Origin: Anaerobiospirillum sp. NML120449
GTDB taxonomy: Bacteria > Pseudomonadota > Gammaproteobacteria > Enterobacterales > Succinivibrionaceae
Assembly (NCBI RefSeq): GCF_023051105.1
Contig: NZ_JALKIL010000001.1
Span: 124,001 to 188,000 of the forward strand
DNA length: 64,000 nucleotides
Direction of reading: 5' to 3'
Positions within the stretch are counted from its first letter, which is position 1, and each line of letters starts with the position of its first letter. The notes under the pieces are model-generated. The model saw nothing but the letters and a program-made list of their open reading frames with translations. It ran no database searches and was not told where the DNA came from. Of the stretch, positions 19,483 through 29,952 are shown piece by piece. The position numbers and the translations under genes were made by a program.

Positions 19483-21111
19483 ATGCCGCAAATTACTTAC
19501 AGTAAGGCTTTTGCCCTTAACTTTATGGGCACCGCACCAGGCTGGTATAAGATATTTATTGTTGCCTGTCTTATCATCAACCCTGTTCTGGCCATGATCT
19601 CTCCGGTACTTGCCGGCTGGGTTCTGGTTGCTGAGTTCATTTTCACCCTGGCGATGGCGCTTAACTGCTATCCGCTCATTCCAGGTGGCTTCCTTGCCAT
19701 TGAAGCTGCAGCCATTGGCCTGTGCGACATGGAAAACGTGCGCCATGAAATAAGTGCCAACCTTGAAGTAATTCTGCTGCTGATGTTCATGGTGGCAGGT
19801 ATTCACTTCGTACGTGACGTGCTGCTTTTCACATTCACGAAGCTCATGGTAAAGGTACGCTCTCACGTATCACTGGCCTTGATTTTCTCCTTCCTTGGAG
19901 CTTTCCTGTCAGCCTTCCTTGATGCTCTGACTGTGCTGGCCGTTATTATCACCATCAGCATGGGCGTATACCGTTACTACCATGATCTGGTTTCAGGTGA
20001 TGCCGCCACTGCCCGTCTTGGCAATGATAACTACGTCAAGGATGAGTACAAGGCCGACCTAGAGCAGTTCCGTGCTTTCCTGCGTTCTATCCTCATGCAC
20101 GCAGCTGTTGGTACCGCTATCGGTGGTGTATGTACCATTGTAGGTGAGCCTCAGAACATCATTATCGGTAACATTGCCAACTGGCAGTTCGTTGAATTTG
20201 CCGTACGTGTATCTCCTGTTTCCCTGCCTGTAGTTATCTTCGGCTTTGCCACCTGCTTTGTTCTTGAGAAGACCAGGATCTTTGGCTTTGGTGTTGCCAT
20301 GCCTGAGTCCGTACACAAGATGCTCGTTGAGCAGGATCAGCACGCCTCCGAGAACTTAAGCCGTCGTGACCGCATCCGTCTTATCATCCAGCTGCTGTGC
20401 TGCATCTGGCTGGTAATCGGTCTTGCTCTGCACCTTGCTGCCGTAGGCTTAATCGGTCTGTCAATTATCGTTCTGGCCACCGGCTTATGTGGTGTTACCT
20501 CTGAAGAAGAAATCGGCAAGTCCTTCACTGAGTCTCTGCCATTCTGCGCCCTGTTATGCGTATTCTTCACCGTAGTTACCGTAATCTCCCAGCAGGAGCT
20601 CTTCAAGCCATTAATCAACTGGGTACTGTCCACTGATCCATCAGTACAGCTGCCTATTTTCTATATTGCCAATGGTATTCTTTCTGCTGTTTCTGACAAC
20701 GTATTCGTTGCTACCATCTACATCCAGGAAGTTTACGCTGCCATGTTAAACGGCGTTATTACCGGTGAGCACTTCGATCACCTGGCCATCGCCATTAATG
20801 CCGGTACCAACCTGCCATCCGTTGCCACCCCTAACGGTCAGGCTGCATTCCTGTTTTTATTAACCTCCGCTCTGGCTCCGCTTATCCGTCTGAACTATGT
20901 ACGTATGATGTGGATGGCTCTGCCATATACCATTGTTCTGACTATTGTTGGCTTAATCGGCACCTGGTTCATCCTTCCTGAAATGACTCAGGTTATGATC
21001 GATTCCGGTCTCATAGTATCTGGCGATATTCATCACGCTCACGAAATGGGCTCAGCCTTAAAGCAAGGCGCTGAGGGGGCAGCCCCGGCTCTTCCTGTCA
21101 TGGGCCACTAA
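19483..21111 (+). CDS. nhaB: Na+/H+ antiporter NhaB
   Basis: Inner-membrane sodium/proton antiporter, 542 aa (E. coli 513), with many hydrophobic segments. The ATG at 19483 is chosen because [23 protein letters not shown] aligns with the family N-terminus; the longer frame from 19264 has no match there. Hallmarks: [17 protein letters not shown]-like segment, [66 protein letters not shown]-type [12 protein letters not shown], and [20 protein letters not shown]. The C-terminal ~25 residues are a polar tail. It probably supports the sodium gradient used in dicarboxylate fermentation (inference). The ribosome binding site is weak. Confidence 0.96.
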   Translation: MPQITYSKAFALNFMGTAPGWYKIFIVACLIINPVLAMISPVLAGWVLVAEFIFTLAMALNCYPLIPGGFLAIEAAAIGLCDMENVRHEISANLEVILLLMFMVAGIHFVRDVLLFTFTKLMVKVRSHVSLALIFSFLGAFLSAFLDALTVLAVIITISMGVYRYYHDLVSGDAATARLGNDNYVKDEYKADLEQFRAFLRSILMHAAVGTAIGGVCTIVGEPQNIIIGNIANWQFVEFAVRVSPVSLPVVIFGFATCFVLEKTRIFGFGVAMPESVHKMLVEQDQHASENLSRRDRIRLIIQLLCCIWLVIGLALHLAAVGLIGLSIIVLATGLCGVTSEEEIGKSFTESLPFCALLCVFFTVVTVISQQELFKPLINWVLSTDPSVQLPIFYIANGILSAVSDNVFVATIYIQEVYAAMLNGVITGEHFDHLAIAINAGTNLPSVATPNGQAAFLFLLTSALAPLIRLNYVRMMWMALPYTIVLTIVGLIGTWFILPEMTQVMIDSGLIVSGDIHHAHEMGSALKQGAEGAAPALPVMGH

Positions 21112-22419
21112 GCCGAAGCTCAGTTAATCAGTCACCCTGACCGCCAGTCAGCCGCCTCTTCAGGGCAGCATGACTGGCTCTCCCCGCCGGGCAGAACCAG
21201 CATAACTATGCTCGTTCCTGCCTGGCAAGGGACCGACCATATGGCTGACTGTAACTACTCTGGCACCTCAGGTGCCCGCCAACAGCGTTTCCTGGCAACG
21301 GGAAGCGCTGTTGTGCTTTCAGGGCTCCACAAAACAAACCGATCGGCACCACCCCTCCTGTTCTCAGGACCGGTCCGCCCTGTCTTGCTGACCTGGCCTG
21401 CCTGCCACAGCAAGTCAGGCTTGTCCGGCCAGCAGCCAACCTGGTTTGTCCGTACAGAAGCTAATCAAGCCAGTCCGGCCGGCAGCCAACCTGGTTTGTC
21501 CGTACGGCAGCTAATCCAGCCTGTCCGGCCAGCAGCCAACCTGGTTTGTCCGTACAGCAGCTAATCCAGCCTGACCGGCCAGCAGCCAATCGGGCTTGTC
21601 CTGCCAGCTGCCAATCCAGCCTGTATGGACAGCATCCAGATCCTGGCCAGCTGCTCAATAGCAGTATCGTACTGTGGCTCCAGTCAGAGTTATGATTGAT
21701 CATGATTCAGGTATTGTCTGTACAGGTCAGACTTTCTGCCCGCCCCTTCAGACCGGTCACCTCGCTGTTCTTCAAGGATTCGCTTTGGCTATGGCTCAAG
21801 TACGGGCTGTGATTAGCATGAGTGAGTGGGACAGGGGGCGATCCTGTGCACCACAATAGTCCATATACTGTGCTGTAGCTGATGATAATAGTGGTCATAT
21901 GGCCTAAACTGTCGGTGCGCTGCATAGCATGCAGGTGCCTGCAAAACGTTCTTTGGGTATAATCAAACCATCATTAATGTGTTGTTTGTGTCCCGGTCCT
22001 TTGCCATTGAACAAGGGGATACCGGAGACAGTGTGTAATTTAAGCTTTTCTGGCAGTTCCGGTTGCATGCCTGACTGCCTTTTCTTTCCTTGCCTTACAT
22101 GGCTCTTGTCTTTACGGCTTTATGAAGTCTGTGCAGTGCAGCAGATAAGACTGCGCCGACCAGCTGCGGCAGCATCAGCATCATCGCCTGCAGCTGGCCT
22201 GACAGCTGCCTGAGCTGGCAGCCTGTCAGCTGGTGCTTCAGCACTTTGTCCTGCTTTAGGATATGTAACAGACATATCGGGCTTTTATGTGCCGGTTACT
22301 TGCAGACGGTGTTGCCAAGGTGGCGTACTGATGCTGATGGGGCCCGGGGGATTATGGAAAGAGAGGGCCGTGAGGCATGCCAGGAGTGGCCGGCGAGGCT
22401 GTGAGCAGGAGAGGGCACA
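21112..22419. other. 1.3-kb non-coding region between nhaB and cca
   Basis: Contains a possible weak nhaB terminator (imperfect 11-bp arms 21282-21292 / 21301-21311, then tgtgctttc) and the 50-bp tandem repeat at 21423. The remainder shows no gene or recognisable signal until the cca ribosome binding site (caggagag). Confidence 0.5.
21423..21622. repeat. 50-bp tandem repeat, 4 copies
   Basis: Units start at 21423, 21473, 21523 and 21573, exactly 50 bases apart. Consensus begins gtccggccagcagccaacct and contains tttgtccgtac and agctaatccagcc. The fourth copy is more diverged and a degenerate fifth follows. Confidence 0.9.
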
Positions 22420-23718
22420 ATGCAAATTTATCTGGTAGGCGGTGCCGTACGTGACAGGCTGCTGGGAATTGAGGGTGCTGATCGTGATTATGTGGTTACC
22501 GGTGCCTCAGTAGAGCAGATGCTCGAGCTTGGTTATCACCAGGTGGGCAATGACTTCCCCGTTTTTTTACACCCTGAGACCAAAGAAGAATATGCTCTGG
22601 CCCGTACTGAGCGTAAAAGTGGTCAGGGCTACAAGGGCTTTTCCTTTACTTTCTCACCTGAGACTACTCTTGAGGAAGATCTGATTCGCCGTGATCTGAC
22701 TATCAATGCCATTGCCGAGGACAAGGATGGCAATCTTATTGATCCTTACCATGGTGTTGAGGATCTCAAGAACAAGATTCTGCGCCATATTTCACCGGCT
22801 TTTATTGAAGATCCGCTGCGTGTGCTGCGCGTAGCCCGTTTTGCTGCCCGCTTTCATTCTCTGGGCTTTCGTATTGCCGAAGAAACACTGGAGATGATGC
22901 GCCGTATCTCTGAATCTGGTGAGCTTAAGACTCTGACTCCGGAGCGTGTCTGGATTGAGCTGCAAAAGTCACTGCAGACTCCAAATCCTGAGGTCTTTAT
23001 CTACATTCTCCACTGCACCGGAGCCCTGGGTGAGGTGCTTCCTGAGGTGGAAAAACTCTCAGGCGTGCCTGGTCCAAAGCGCTGGCATCCTGAGATTGAT
23101 ACTCTGGTACACACCACCATGACCGTGCACCGTGTGGCAAGGGAGACCGATGACCCGGTAGCACGCTTTGCCATGCTCTGTCATGACCTCGGCAAGGGCC
23201 TTACCCCTCCAGAGTGCTGGCCTCATCACAAGGATCACAACATCCATGGCTTAAAGCCTCTTGAGGAGCTGTGCCATCGTCTTAAGGTGCCTAATGAGTA
23301 CCATGACTTTGCCCGCATCGTGGTCTACTACCACTCTTTTATCCATCACCTCTACCGTGAAGGTCCTGAGGGCGTAGTAAGTCTGCTCGATCATCTCGAT
23401 GCATGGCGCCGTCCTGAGCGCATTCACCCATGGATTGTGTGTTGCAAATGCGACTTCCTTGGCCGTAAGGACTTTGAAGGCCGTACCTTTGAACGTGCTG
23501 AGTACCTGGCTCGCATGTTTGAAATCTGCCGTGAGGTTACTGCAGCTCATTTCGTTGAGCAGGGGCTGCGTGGTGCTGAGATTGGCAAGGCCATTCACCG
23601 CCGCCGTGTTGAGCTGGTTGCCGAGTTCATGAAGACCATGCCAGAGGGCGAACTTAACGACCACAACTATCTGCCAACCAATGACTGCGATCACGACAAG
23701 TTCCACACCCGCGACTGA
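22420..23718 (+). CDS. cca: tRNA nucleotidyltransferase (CCA-adding)
   Basis: Adds and repairs the 3'-CCA of tRNAs, cytosolic. 432 aa (E. coli 412). The class II nucleotidyltransferase head has VGGAVRDRLLG (6-16) and metal-binding D21/D23 (GADRDYVV); RRDLTINAIA and the EDPLRVLRVARFAARF neck follow. The C-terminal half carries an HD domain (LCHDLGKG, H255/D256, then HH...DH) as in gammaproteobacterial Cca with phosphohydrolase activity. A GGAG site precedes the ATG. In enterobacteria cca lies next to uppP and folB; here it is convergent with uppP. Confidence 0.96.
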   Translation: MQIYLVGGAVRDRLLGIEGADRDYVVTGASVEQMLELGYHQVGNDFPVFLHPETKEEYALARTERKSGQGYKGFSFTFSPETTLEEDLIRRDLTINAIAEDKDGNLIDPYHGVEDLKNKILRHISPAFIEDPLRVLRVARFAARFHSLGFRIAEETLEMMRRISESGELKTLTPERVWIELQKSLQTPNPEVFIYILHCTGALGEVLPEVEKLSGVPGPKRWHPEIDTLVHTTMTVHRVARETDDPVARFAMLCHDLGKGLTPPECWPHHKDHNIHGLKPLEELCHRLKVPNEYHDFARIVVYYHSFIHHLYREGPEGVVSLLDHLDAWRRPERIHPWIVCCKCDFLGRKDFEGRTFERAEYLARMFEICREVTAAHFVEQGLRGAEIGKAIHRRRVELVAEFMKTMPEGELNDHNYLPTNDCDHDKFHTRD

Positions 23719-23835
23719 TGCCAGGCTGCGTCGCGCTGCAGCGCAATGCCGCAGCGCGACTGGCGGCAGTGGCGGCTGCCCACTGGCGCCGACAGGCGAT
23801 AAGGGTCTGCCGGTTTTGTGGATCCCATAATGCAA

Positions 23836-23874
23836 CAGGGCTCCTGAACATGAAGTTCAGGAGCCCTGATTTTT
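23836..23874 (+). terminator. Rho-independent terminator of cca
   Basis: Perfect 14-bp arms 23836-23849 / 23855-23868 with loop atgaa, then attttt. The hairpin could also stop leftward transcripts from uppP, although there is no T-run in that direction. Confidence 0.88.
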
Positions 23875-23923
23875 CTGCAGGGGCATCTTCAAGATAATGC
23901 TGCCCCTGGTGGTGGCTCCGTGC

Positions 23924-24763
23924 TTATACGCAGAAGTAGAGCAGAGCAGCACCAAGCAGGATACGGTAGATAACAAATACTGCCATGCCGGACTTGGAAA
24001 TGAAGCGCATGAACAGGGAGATAACAATCAGGCTGGAGATAAAGGAAAGAACAGCACCTATGAGCATCTCCATTGGGTTGGCTCCCACTGTTTCATTATT
24101 GATGAGCTTGATGCCCTCGTAAAGTGCTGAAGCCAGAATGATAGGGATGGAGAGCAGGAAGCTGAAACGGGCAGCAGCCTCAGGACGCAGACCAAGGAAC
24201 AGACCTGCAGTCAGGGTAATACCTGAGCGTGAGGTACCTGGGATAATGGCAATGGCCTGGGCAAAGCCAATGATAACAGCCTGTCCAAGGGTAAGGTGAC
24301 GCAGAGTATCTGGGCGCTCAGTTTCCATATTGGCAAGAGTACGGCTGTTGAACTTGCGATTGACGTATGAGGCCACACCAAGAAGCAGACCAAAACCGAT
24401 GGTGGTGTAGGCAATTACATGAATGGAGCGGGCTACTGTTCCAATGAACTCCTCCAGCATCAGGCCAGCCAAAGCTGCCGGAATGGTAGCAATGACAATG
24501 AACCAGCCTACACGGCTGTAAGGGGTATGGCGGCGCTTTACAATGGACTCGAGGGTATGAGTAAAGATCTGGGAAAGGTCGGAGATGTAGTAAATGATTA
24601 CAGCCATCAGGGTACCAAGGTGAACGGCAACGTCAAAAGCAAGTCCCTGGTCTTCCCAGCCCAGAATCTGACTTGGGAAAATGAGGTGGGCACTGGATGA
24701 AACAGGAAGGAACTCGGTAAGTCCCTGCAGCAAAGCAAGGACGACAATATGGGTAATAGGCAC
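23924..24763 (-). CDS. uppP: Undecaprenyl-diphosphatase UppP (BacA)
   Basis: Integral membrane enzyme that dephosphorylates undecaprenyl diphosphate, recycling the lipid carrier for peptidoglycan and other polymers; it also confers bacitracin tolerance. 279 aa (E. coli 273), about eight membrane helices. Catalytic motifs: E17-FLPVSSSAH26 and PGTSRSG (175-181). The start codon is GTG with an AGGA site nine bases upstream; no ATG lies upstream in a plausible position. Convergent with cca. Confidence 0.95.
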   Translation of the reverse strand: MPITHIVVLALLQGLTEFLPVSSSAHLIFPSQILGWEDQGLAFDVAVHLGTLMAVIIYYISDLSQIFTHTLESIVKRRHTPYSRVGWFIVIATIPAALAGLMLEEFIGTVARSIHVIAYTTIGFGLLLGVASYVNRKFNSRTLANMETERPDTLRHLTLGQAVIIGFAQAIAIIPGTSRSGITLTAGLFLGLRPEAAARFSFLLSIPIILASALYEGIKLINNETVGANPMEMLIGAVLSFISSLIVISLFMRFISKSGMAVFVIYRILLGAALLYFCV

Positions 24764-25833
24764 TTACTTACATCCTATAAATGGTGTGCTGACTGAACTG
24801 TCTCTCATCTGAGTTTCCAGCCCAAAGAGCTCACAAGCATGTTTTCTGTATTCCGTGCCATGGCACGGTTGTATGAAATGACTGTGCAAAGGAACGACAG
24901 ATATGGCGTAGATGCGTCCATAAAGGGCAGCCTCGCAGGCGGCACATATGGACAGTACTGTCAGGAAGGAACCTGTCACAGGTGCTGCCGCGCACGGTCT
25001 TAGAGAGAGAAATTATTCCCCTGTATGGGAACAGGGAAAGGATAATAGCTCATTTTAGACTGCAATGGTGACGAAATGTTCTCATTTACCCAGCAATGAC
25101 ACACAAAAGGTCAAAATGCATACACCTCATCATGACGCTTAGCTGCTGCTCCAAAACCTGCATATCAACAGACACTCCCATGCTCACTACACCCAATGGA
25201 CTTTGCAAAAACATAAACTCACTGAGTTCTAAGCTGCGGACAAAACGCAGCCGCGCAGCACAGCCAGTCCCGCATAAACTGCCTGTATCGAACAAATCTG
25301 CGGCACCATAACCGGCATAAACAGCCGGCAGCACCAGCACCAGCAGGGCTCCTGCAGCCTCCTTGCTCCTGACGCAGCGATTTCATGCCACAGCGGCTCC
25401 AGCCGCAGCGATCTCCAGCCGAAGTATGCTCCTTTCCAGGGCACTGTTCAGAGGGCAAAACATGTATGGCAGGGGCATGAGGCGCCATCTGAACGCATAT
25501 CAGCCTGACCAGTGTGGTGAGCTTTGGCAGGCTGAAAAGATCATGCCCGCAGCTGCCAGGTCAGGCTGTTTCAGGACAGCTGTAACCATGACAGTGCGGG
25601 CATGTGGAAATAGAGAAACCAGATTTTGGGAATCATCAGTCAACACTGATGTTACTGCCTGCATAAAGCTGGCAGCATCCTTATGTGTTCTGATGATAAC
25701 GGTGGAAAAACCTTAATCCTGTAGGACCTTGTAAGGTCTGAATTTGCTCTGATCTGCGCGGGCAGCGTCAGTCAGAGCCCTGATCTGCCATGCTCGTAAG
25801 TGCATGCTGTACAGCAGATCAGTAGGCGGCATT
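24764..25833. other. 1.1-kb intergenic between folK and uppP
   Basis: No gene, long repeat or strong hairpin recognised apart from a small cagcaccagcaccagcag tract at about 25330. Open frames on both strands lack ribosome binding sites and family features. Confidence 0.5.
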
Positions 25834-26382
25834 TCAGGCTCTTCCACCCTCCTTCCAGTCAGGGGCAGGGCGGTTGAAGTCAAATTCAACACGCTTTACC
25901 TGGCGATTTTCAGGAATGTGAGGAGCCATCTGCTCGTATATTTCGCTTACCTGCATACCAAGAATAGGGTGACGCAGATCAGGAGCAATATCATTTAAAG
26001 GAGTGGTGACGAAAGGATAGTCCTGAATGTCATGACGTGGAATCTTGCAAGGCTCAGTAGCAACCTCTTCGCCATAGACCAGAATATCAATGTCGATTCG
26101 GTGCTTGAGGCCGAAGTTGGTTGAGTTGTGCATCATCAGCTCGCTGCCGGCATCACCCTCAATAGCCTGAATAGCTTCATAGAGCTCGACAAAGCCAAGC
26201 TCAGTCTTGCCGCCTACTACCAGATTGAGATAGTCAGGCTCAGCTTCGCGTACTGGCTTGGACTCGTAAACTGGTGAAACCTTGAAGTCGCTGAACAGAG
26301 GCTCGAGCCTCTTGATGGCAAATAAGATGGCATTATCGCGGTTCAGATTGGATCCTATGCCTAAATAAACCTGAGTGCCCAT
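25834..26382 (-). CDS. folK: HPPK, folate biosynthesis
   Basis: 2-amino-4-hydroxy-6-hydroxymethyldihydropteridine pyrophosphokinase, which transfers diphosphate from ATP to the pterin in folate synthesis. 182 aa, a little longer than E. coli FolK (159). Visible: VYLGIGSNLN (N-terminal strand and loop), SPVYESKPV, YLNLVV, and the Mg-binding region HRIDIDILVYG (family PRxLDLDLLLYG, with the two Asp kept). FVTTPLNDIAPDLRHP corresponds to the family's FVL.PL.eiaPd..hP. The start lies 3 bases after the folB stop, and its GAGGA ribosome binding site sits in the last folB codons, so the two are translationally linked. Confidence 0.92.
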   Translation of the reverse strand: MGTQVYLGIGSNLNRDNAILFAIKRLEPLFSDFKVSPVYESKPVREAEPDYLNLVVGGKTELGFVELYEAIQAIEGDAGSELMMHNSTNFGLKHRIDIDILVYGEEVATEPCKIPRHDIQDYPFVTTPLNDIAPDLRHPILGMQVSEIYEQMAPHIPENRQVKRVEFDFNRPAPDWKEGGRA

Positions 26383-26385
26383 GCA

Positions 26386-26742
26386 TTAGTCCTCGTTATT
26401 TCTGGTTATCTCTACACCAACGCCCTGGGTATTAACCACGGCGCGGGTTTTAATAATGGATAGTGTCACAGCTTGTGGCCTGAAAGTTTTAAGTATGTAC
26501 TGACAGACTTCCTCAGCAAGAGTTTCTATCAGCTCAGCCTTGCGCTCTCTGATGAAAGTGGTGACCCTGGAGCATACCTCTGCATAGTTTATGGAGAGTG
26601 ATAAATCACCGCTCCTGGCACAGCCCTGCAGGGGTAAAAACAGGGTTATGTCGAGCTTGAGAGGTTGCTCAAATTCGCGCTCATGAGGCAAGATGCCAAT
26701 GATGGCGTTGACCTCAAGGCCTTGAATTAAAATCTTGTCCAT
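26386..26742 (-). CDS. folB: Dihydroneopterin aldolase
   Basis: Converts dihydroneopterin to 6-hydroxymethyldihydropterin, the FolK substrate; a small cytosolic enzyme forming an octamer. 118 aa from the ATG at 26742 (MDKILIQGLEV aligns with family starts); upstream GTG (26757) and ATG (26748) alternatives add 5 or 2 residues. Key features: IGILPHERE, the conserved Tyr in SINYAEVC, LIETLAEEVCQYIL with the pterin-binding Glu, and the Lys in IIKTRAV. It is followed immediately by folK in a two-gene operon. Confidence 0.93.
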   Translation of the reverse strand: MDKILIQGLEVNAIIGILPHEREFEQPLKLDITLFLPLQGCARSGDLSLSINYAEVCSRVTTFIRERKAELIETLAEEVCQYILKTFRPQAVTLSIIKTRAVVNTQGVGVEITRNNED

Positions 26743-26924
26743 ATTCATATTCCGCACTGCCCTACGCCTTCAGCGTGCTCAGCAGCACTCAAAATTCCTT
26801 ACCGCACCAGGCACAGCCGGAAGTACCGGGAGCCATCAATCAAATGACCAGATAATCTGTTACGAATGCTGACGCATGAGCCAGATCATCTCAGGTCATG
26901 ATGGTGCATCAGCAACAACTGTCA

Positions 26925-27938
26925 TTAAAGCGGTGACAGTGATGAAATGTGCCAGCGTGGGAAGACATTGACTCCCAGGTCAGCGGTAACGCCAGCCTTG
27001 AAGCGCAGCATGCCGGCCAGGGCAATCATTGCGCCGTTATCGGTGCAGAACTCTCTGCGGGCAAAGAACACTTTGCCTTTACGCTTTTCCATAAGAGCTG
27101 TAAGAGAGTTTCTTATGGTGCTGTTGGCGCTGACACCGCCAGCAACTACCAGAGTATTCATCTGAGCCTGATCAAGAGCACGCTGACACTTGTGTACCAG
27201 GGTATCGGCTACGGCATCTTCAAAGCAGCGGGCAATGCTTGCCTTGTCATGTTCAATGTCAGTGCTCTTATGCACGGCATTGAGTACTGAGGTCTTGAGA
27301 CCTGCAAAGGAGAAATCGCAGTTTGGCCTGTCAATCATAGGGCGAGGAAACTTATAGGCCTTGCTGTCGCCATCACGTGCCAGAGCCTCAAGCTTTGGTC
27401 CGCCTGGATATGGCAGTCCCAGCAGCTTGGCTGTCTTGTCAAAAGCCTCACCGGCGGCGTCGTCAACTGATTCACCAAGAATTTCATATGAGCCCGGAGC
27501 TGACACGCGGATCAGCATGGTGTGACCTCCTGATACCAGCAGAGCGACAAAAGGAAAGGACGGGGCCTCATCTTCAAGCATGGGGGCCAGCAGATGTCCT
27601 TCCATGTGATGAACTGGTACAGCTGGAATATTCAGGGCAAAGGCAAGAGATCGTGCTTCCATGGCACCAACCAGCAGGGCACCGATAAGACCTGGGCCAG
27701 CTGTGTAGGCAATGGCATCAAGGTCCTTTAAAGTTACGCCGGCCTGACCGGTAACGGAGCGAATAAGAGGTACTACACGCTTTACATGGTCACGTCCGGC
27801 AAGCTCAGGCACTACACCGCCATACTGAGCGTGGATAGGTATCTGGGTATGGATGGCGTGGGCCAGCAGGCCTCTCTTGTCATCATAAACAGCAACACCT
27901 GTTTCATCACAGGAGCTTTCAATACCCAGTACCAGCAT
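26925..27938 (-). CDS. tsaD: tRNA t6A synthesis protein TsaD
   Basis: Catalytic subunit of the TsaB-TsaD-TsaE machinery that forms N6-threonylcarbamoyladenosine at tRNA position 37; ASKHA fold, cytosolic. 337 aa, the usual length. The ATG at 27938 has a GAGG site six bases upstream and gives [14 protein letters not shown]; a TTG four codons earlier is less likely. Metal ligands are in HMEGH (H111, H115); other hallmarks are [43 protein letters not shown] and [10 protein letters not shown]. Divergent from rpsU as in enterobacteria, but with 1.5 kb between them. Confidence 0.97.
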   Translation of the reverse strand: MLVLGIESSCDETGVAVYDDKRGLLAHAIHTQIPIHAQYGGVVPELAGRDHVKRVVPLIRSVTGQAGVTLKDLDAIAYTAGPGLIGALLVGAMEARSLAFALNIPAVPVHHMEGHLLAPMLEDEAPSFPFVALLVSGGHTMLIRVSAPGSYEILGESVDDAAGEAFDKTAKLLGLPYPGGPKLEALARDGDSKAYKFPRPMIDRPNCDFSFAGLKTSVLNAVHKSTDIEHDKASIARCFEDAVADTLVHKCQRALDQAQMNTLVVAGGVSANSTIRNSLTALMEKRKGKVFFARREFCTDNGAMIALAGMLRFKAGVTADLGVNVFPRWHISSLSPL

Positions 27939-28150
27939 GGTTAACCTCAAAATACAGAAAAACAGCGTATCTGCAGGAACTATGACTCAGTCCCAAAGAA
28001 AAAAAGCCCATACCTGTCCATTCCGGGGCTGTCCTTGCCGGAATCAAAAGCAGTACTCGTCCGTGCCATATGACACAGCCATAACCGGGATAAACAGGGG
28101 CATAATCAGCATCATTCCAGGCTTCTAATCACCACAGGTCAGCAGCCTTG

Positions 28151-28330
28151 CTCATAATGCACATCATGTGCTCAAAGCGCAAAGCTCTCGCTCAAAGTGC
28201 ACAGCATGTGCTCAAAGCGCAAAGCTCTCGCTCAAAGTACACAGCATGTGCTCAAAGCGCAAAGCTCTCGCTCAAAGTACACAGCATTTGCTCATAACGC
28301 AGAGCTTTCGTTCATAGTGAACAGCACTTG
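28151..28330. repeat. 20-bp subunits forming 40-bp tandem repeats
   Basis: Nine consecutive 20-base subunits alternate between ctcaaagcgcaaagctctcg and ctcaaagt(g/a)cacagcatgtg forms, i.e. 4.5 copies of a 40-bp unit. The first and the last two subunits are diverged (ctcata / ttcata starts). The middle copies are identical or nearly so. Confidence 0.9.
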
Positions 28331-28986
28331 CATCCATTACAGCAGTACCTGCTCAATTAGCAGCAACATCTGCAGTGGCAGGCCAGAACTAGCCTTAAAG
28401 ACATAAGTTAAGTCACCACAACCGGCAAAAAAACAGAGATCATAGGGCCTGCAAAAAGGCATCTATGGACTCATGCCGGAAATGACGGAGGATGCATTAA
28501 AAAACTGCAGCCAAACATAGTAATAATACCATCACTGCCCGATAAAATCACCGCCCAGACAGCCCTCACATTATTTTGAACGGCGGTTATAATTCCCACA
28601 GCTGCGCGCCTGCGCAAACAGGACAGTGACCGTTGCTACTGCTTTGCATACACCCTGAATGCAGACATTGCGAAACAGGCTGCAAAAAATGCCCGGCCCG
28701 TCCCCTCAGGAATCCAGCGAAAACTGCCACACTCACCCCGCTGTCCACTGCGATAAGGCTCAGACTAACAGCTGCCATTCGGCCTCTTTCATCCCGACAA
28801 GGGACAATGCACCCATTTAGCCGGCTGTAACTGTCATTATCTGTAAGGCATGTAAACTTGACTGCCTGATACAAGGAACAGGCTCTCAGAAGTAGGGGCG
28901 GCGGGAAAAATAACATTATTTATTGCGGCGGGATTTGCCAGGTTGTACCAGGTTGCTTTGACGGGTCATACAGCATACATGCCTGC

Positions 28987-29085
28987 AGTTCCAGCCAGCA
29001 GGCTATCCAGCGTACATGCCAACAGTTCCAGCCAGCAGGCTATCCAGCGTACATGCCAACAGTTCCAGCCAGCAGGCCATCGAGC
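28987..29085. repeat. 37-bp tandem repeat, about 3 copies
   Basis: Units begin agttccagccagcaggc at 28987, 29024 and 29061 (37-base steps). The third copy is partial and diverges after ggcca. A related catacatgcctgc fragment lies just before. Confidence 0.85.
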
Positions 29086-29397
29086 ATAACTTCACAGAAG
29101 GCCCAGCCAGAAGGCCGCCAGGCTGAATAATGGATCAGTGAAAGAGTGGGAATTATTCACCAGCTGTGCTCACCGGCGGCATGGTTAAACAAGCACAGGT
29201 AATGCGTAGACGAAGGTCGTTTACATGCTGTTTTGCCACAGATTTGAATGCTACAGGACCGGACATGCACAATCGAGGCACAAAATCCTTATTTATCTGA
29301 GGTTCAGGGGCAAAAATCACTTTACATTGACCGGCTAAACAAGTAGAATAACCCGAATTTTTCGATCTCCAGTATCTCAATTGGTTGATTCTGGTAA

Positions 29398-29673
<276 letters not shown>

Positions 29674-29757
29674 TCGCGCTGTCATTCAGACTGAGCTGTG
29701 TTAGACAAGTCTGCCCCGCCTGATGTCAGGCAGCAGACTGGCCTAAAAGCTACAAGA

Positions 29758-29798
29758 GAAGCGGAACCCGGGGTTACCTCAGGTTCCGCTTCCTTGTT
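29758..29798 (+). terminator. Rho-independent terminator of rpsU
   Basis: Arms gaagcggaacc (29758-29768) and ggttccgcttc (29782-29792), then cttgttt. It lies 85 bases past the rpsU stop. A second hairpin (ataaggcgcagcc / ggctgcgccttat, 29848-29860 / 29871-29883) without a T-run stands between it and the flagellin terminator. Confidence 0.75.
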
Positions 29799-29885
29799 TC
29801 TGGTCCGGGCAAAGACAACCAAGTCACGCCACAGGCACAGTATTAAGATAAGGCGCAGCCGGGGCCCCCTGGCTGCGCCTTATTG

Positions 29886-29911
29886 CATTAAAAAGGCGGG
29901 AAACCCGCCTT
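29886..29911 (-). terminator. Terminator of flagellin 1
   Basis: Stem aaggcggg / cccgcctt (29893-29900 / 29904-29911); on the minus strand it is followed by tttttaatg. It starts 42 bases past the flagellin stop. Confidence 0.8.
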
Positions 29912-29952
29912 AATACAGAAAAGAAAAGAGATATAGAAACAAGAAAGAACTG

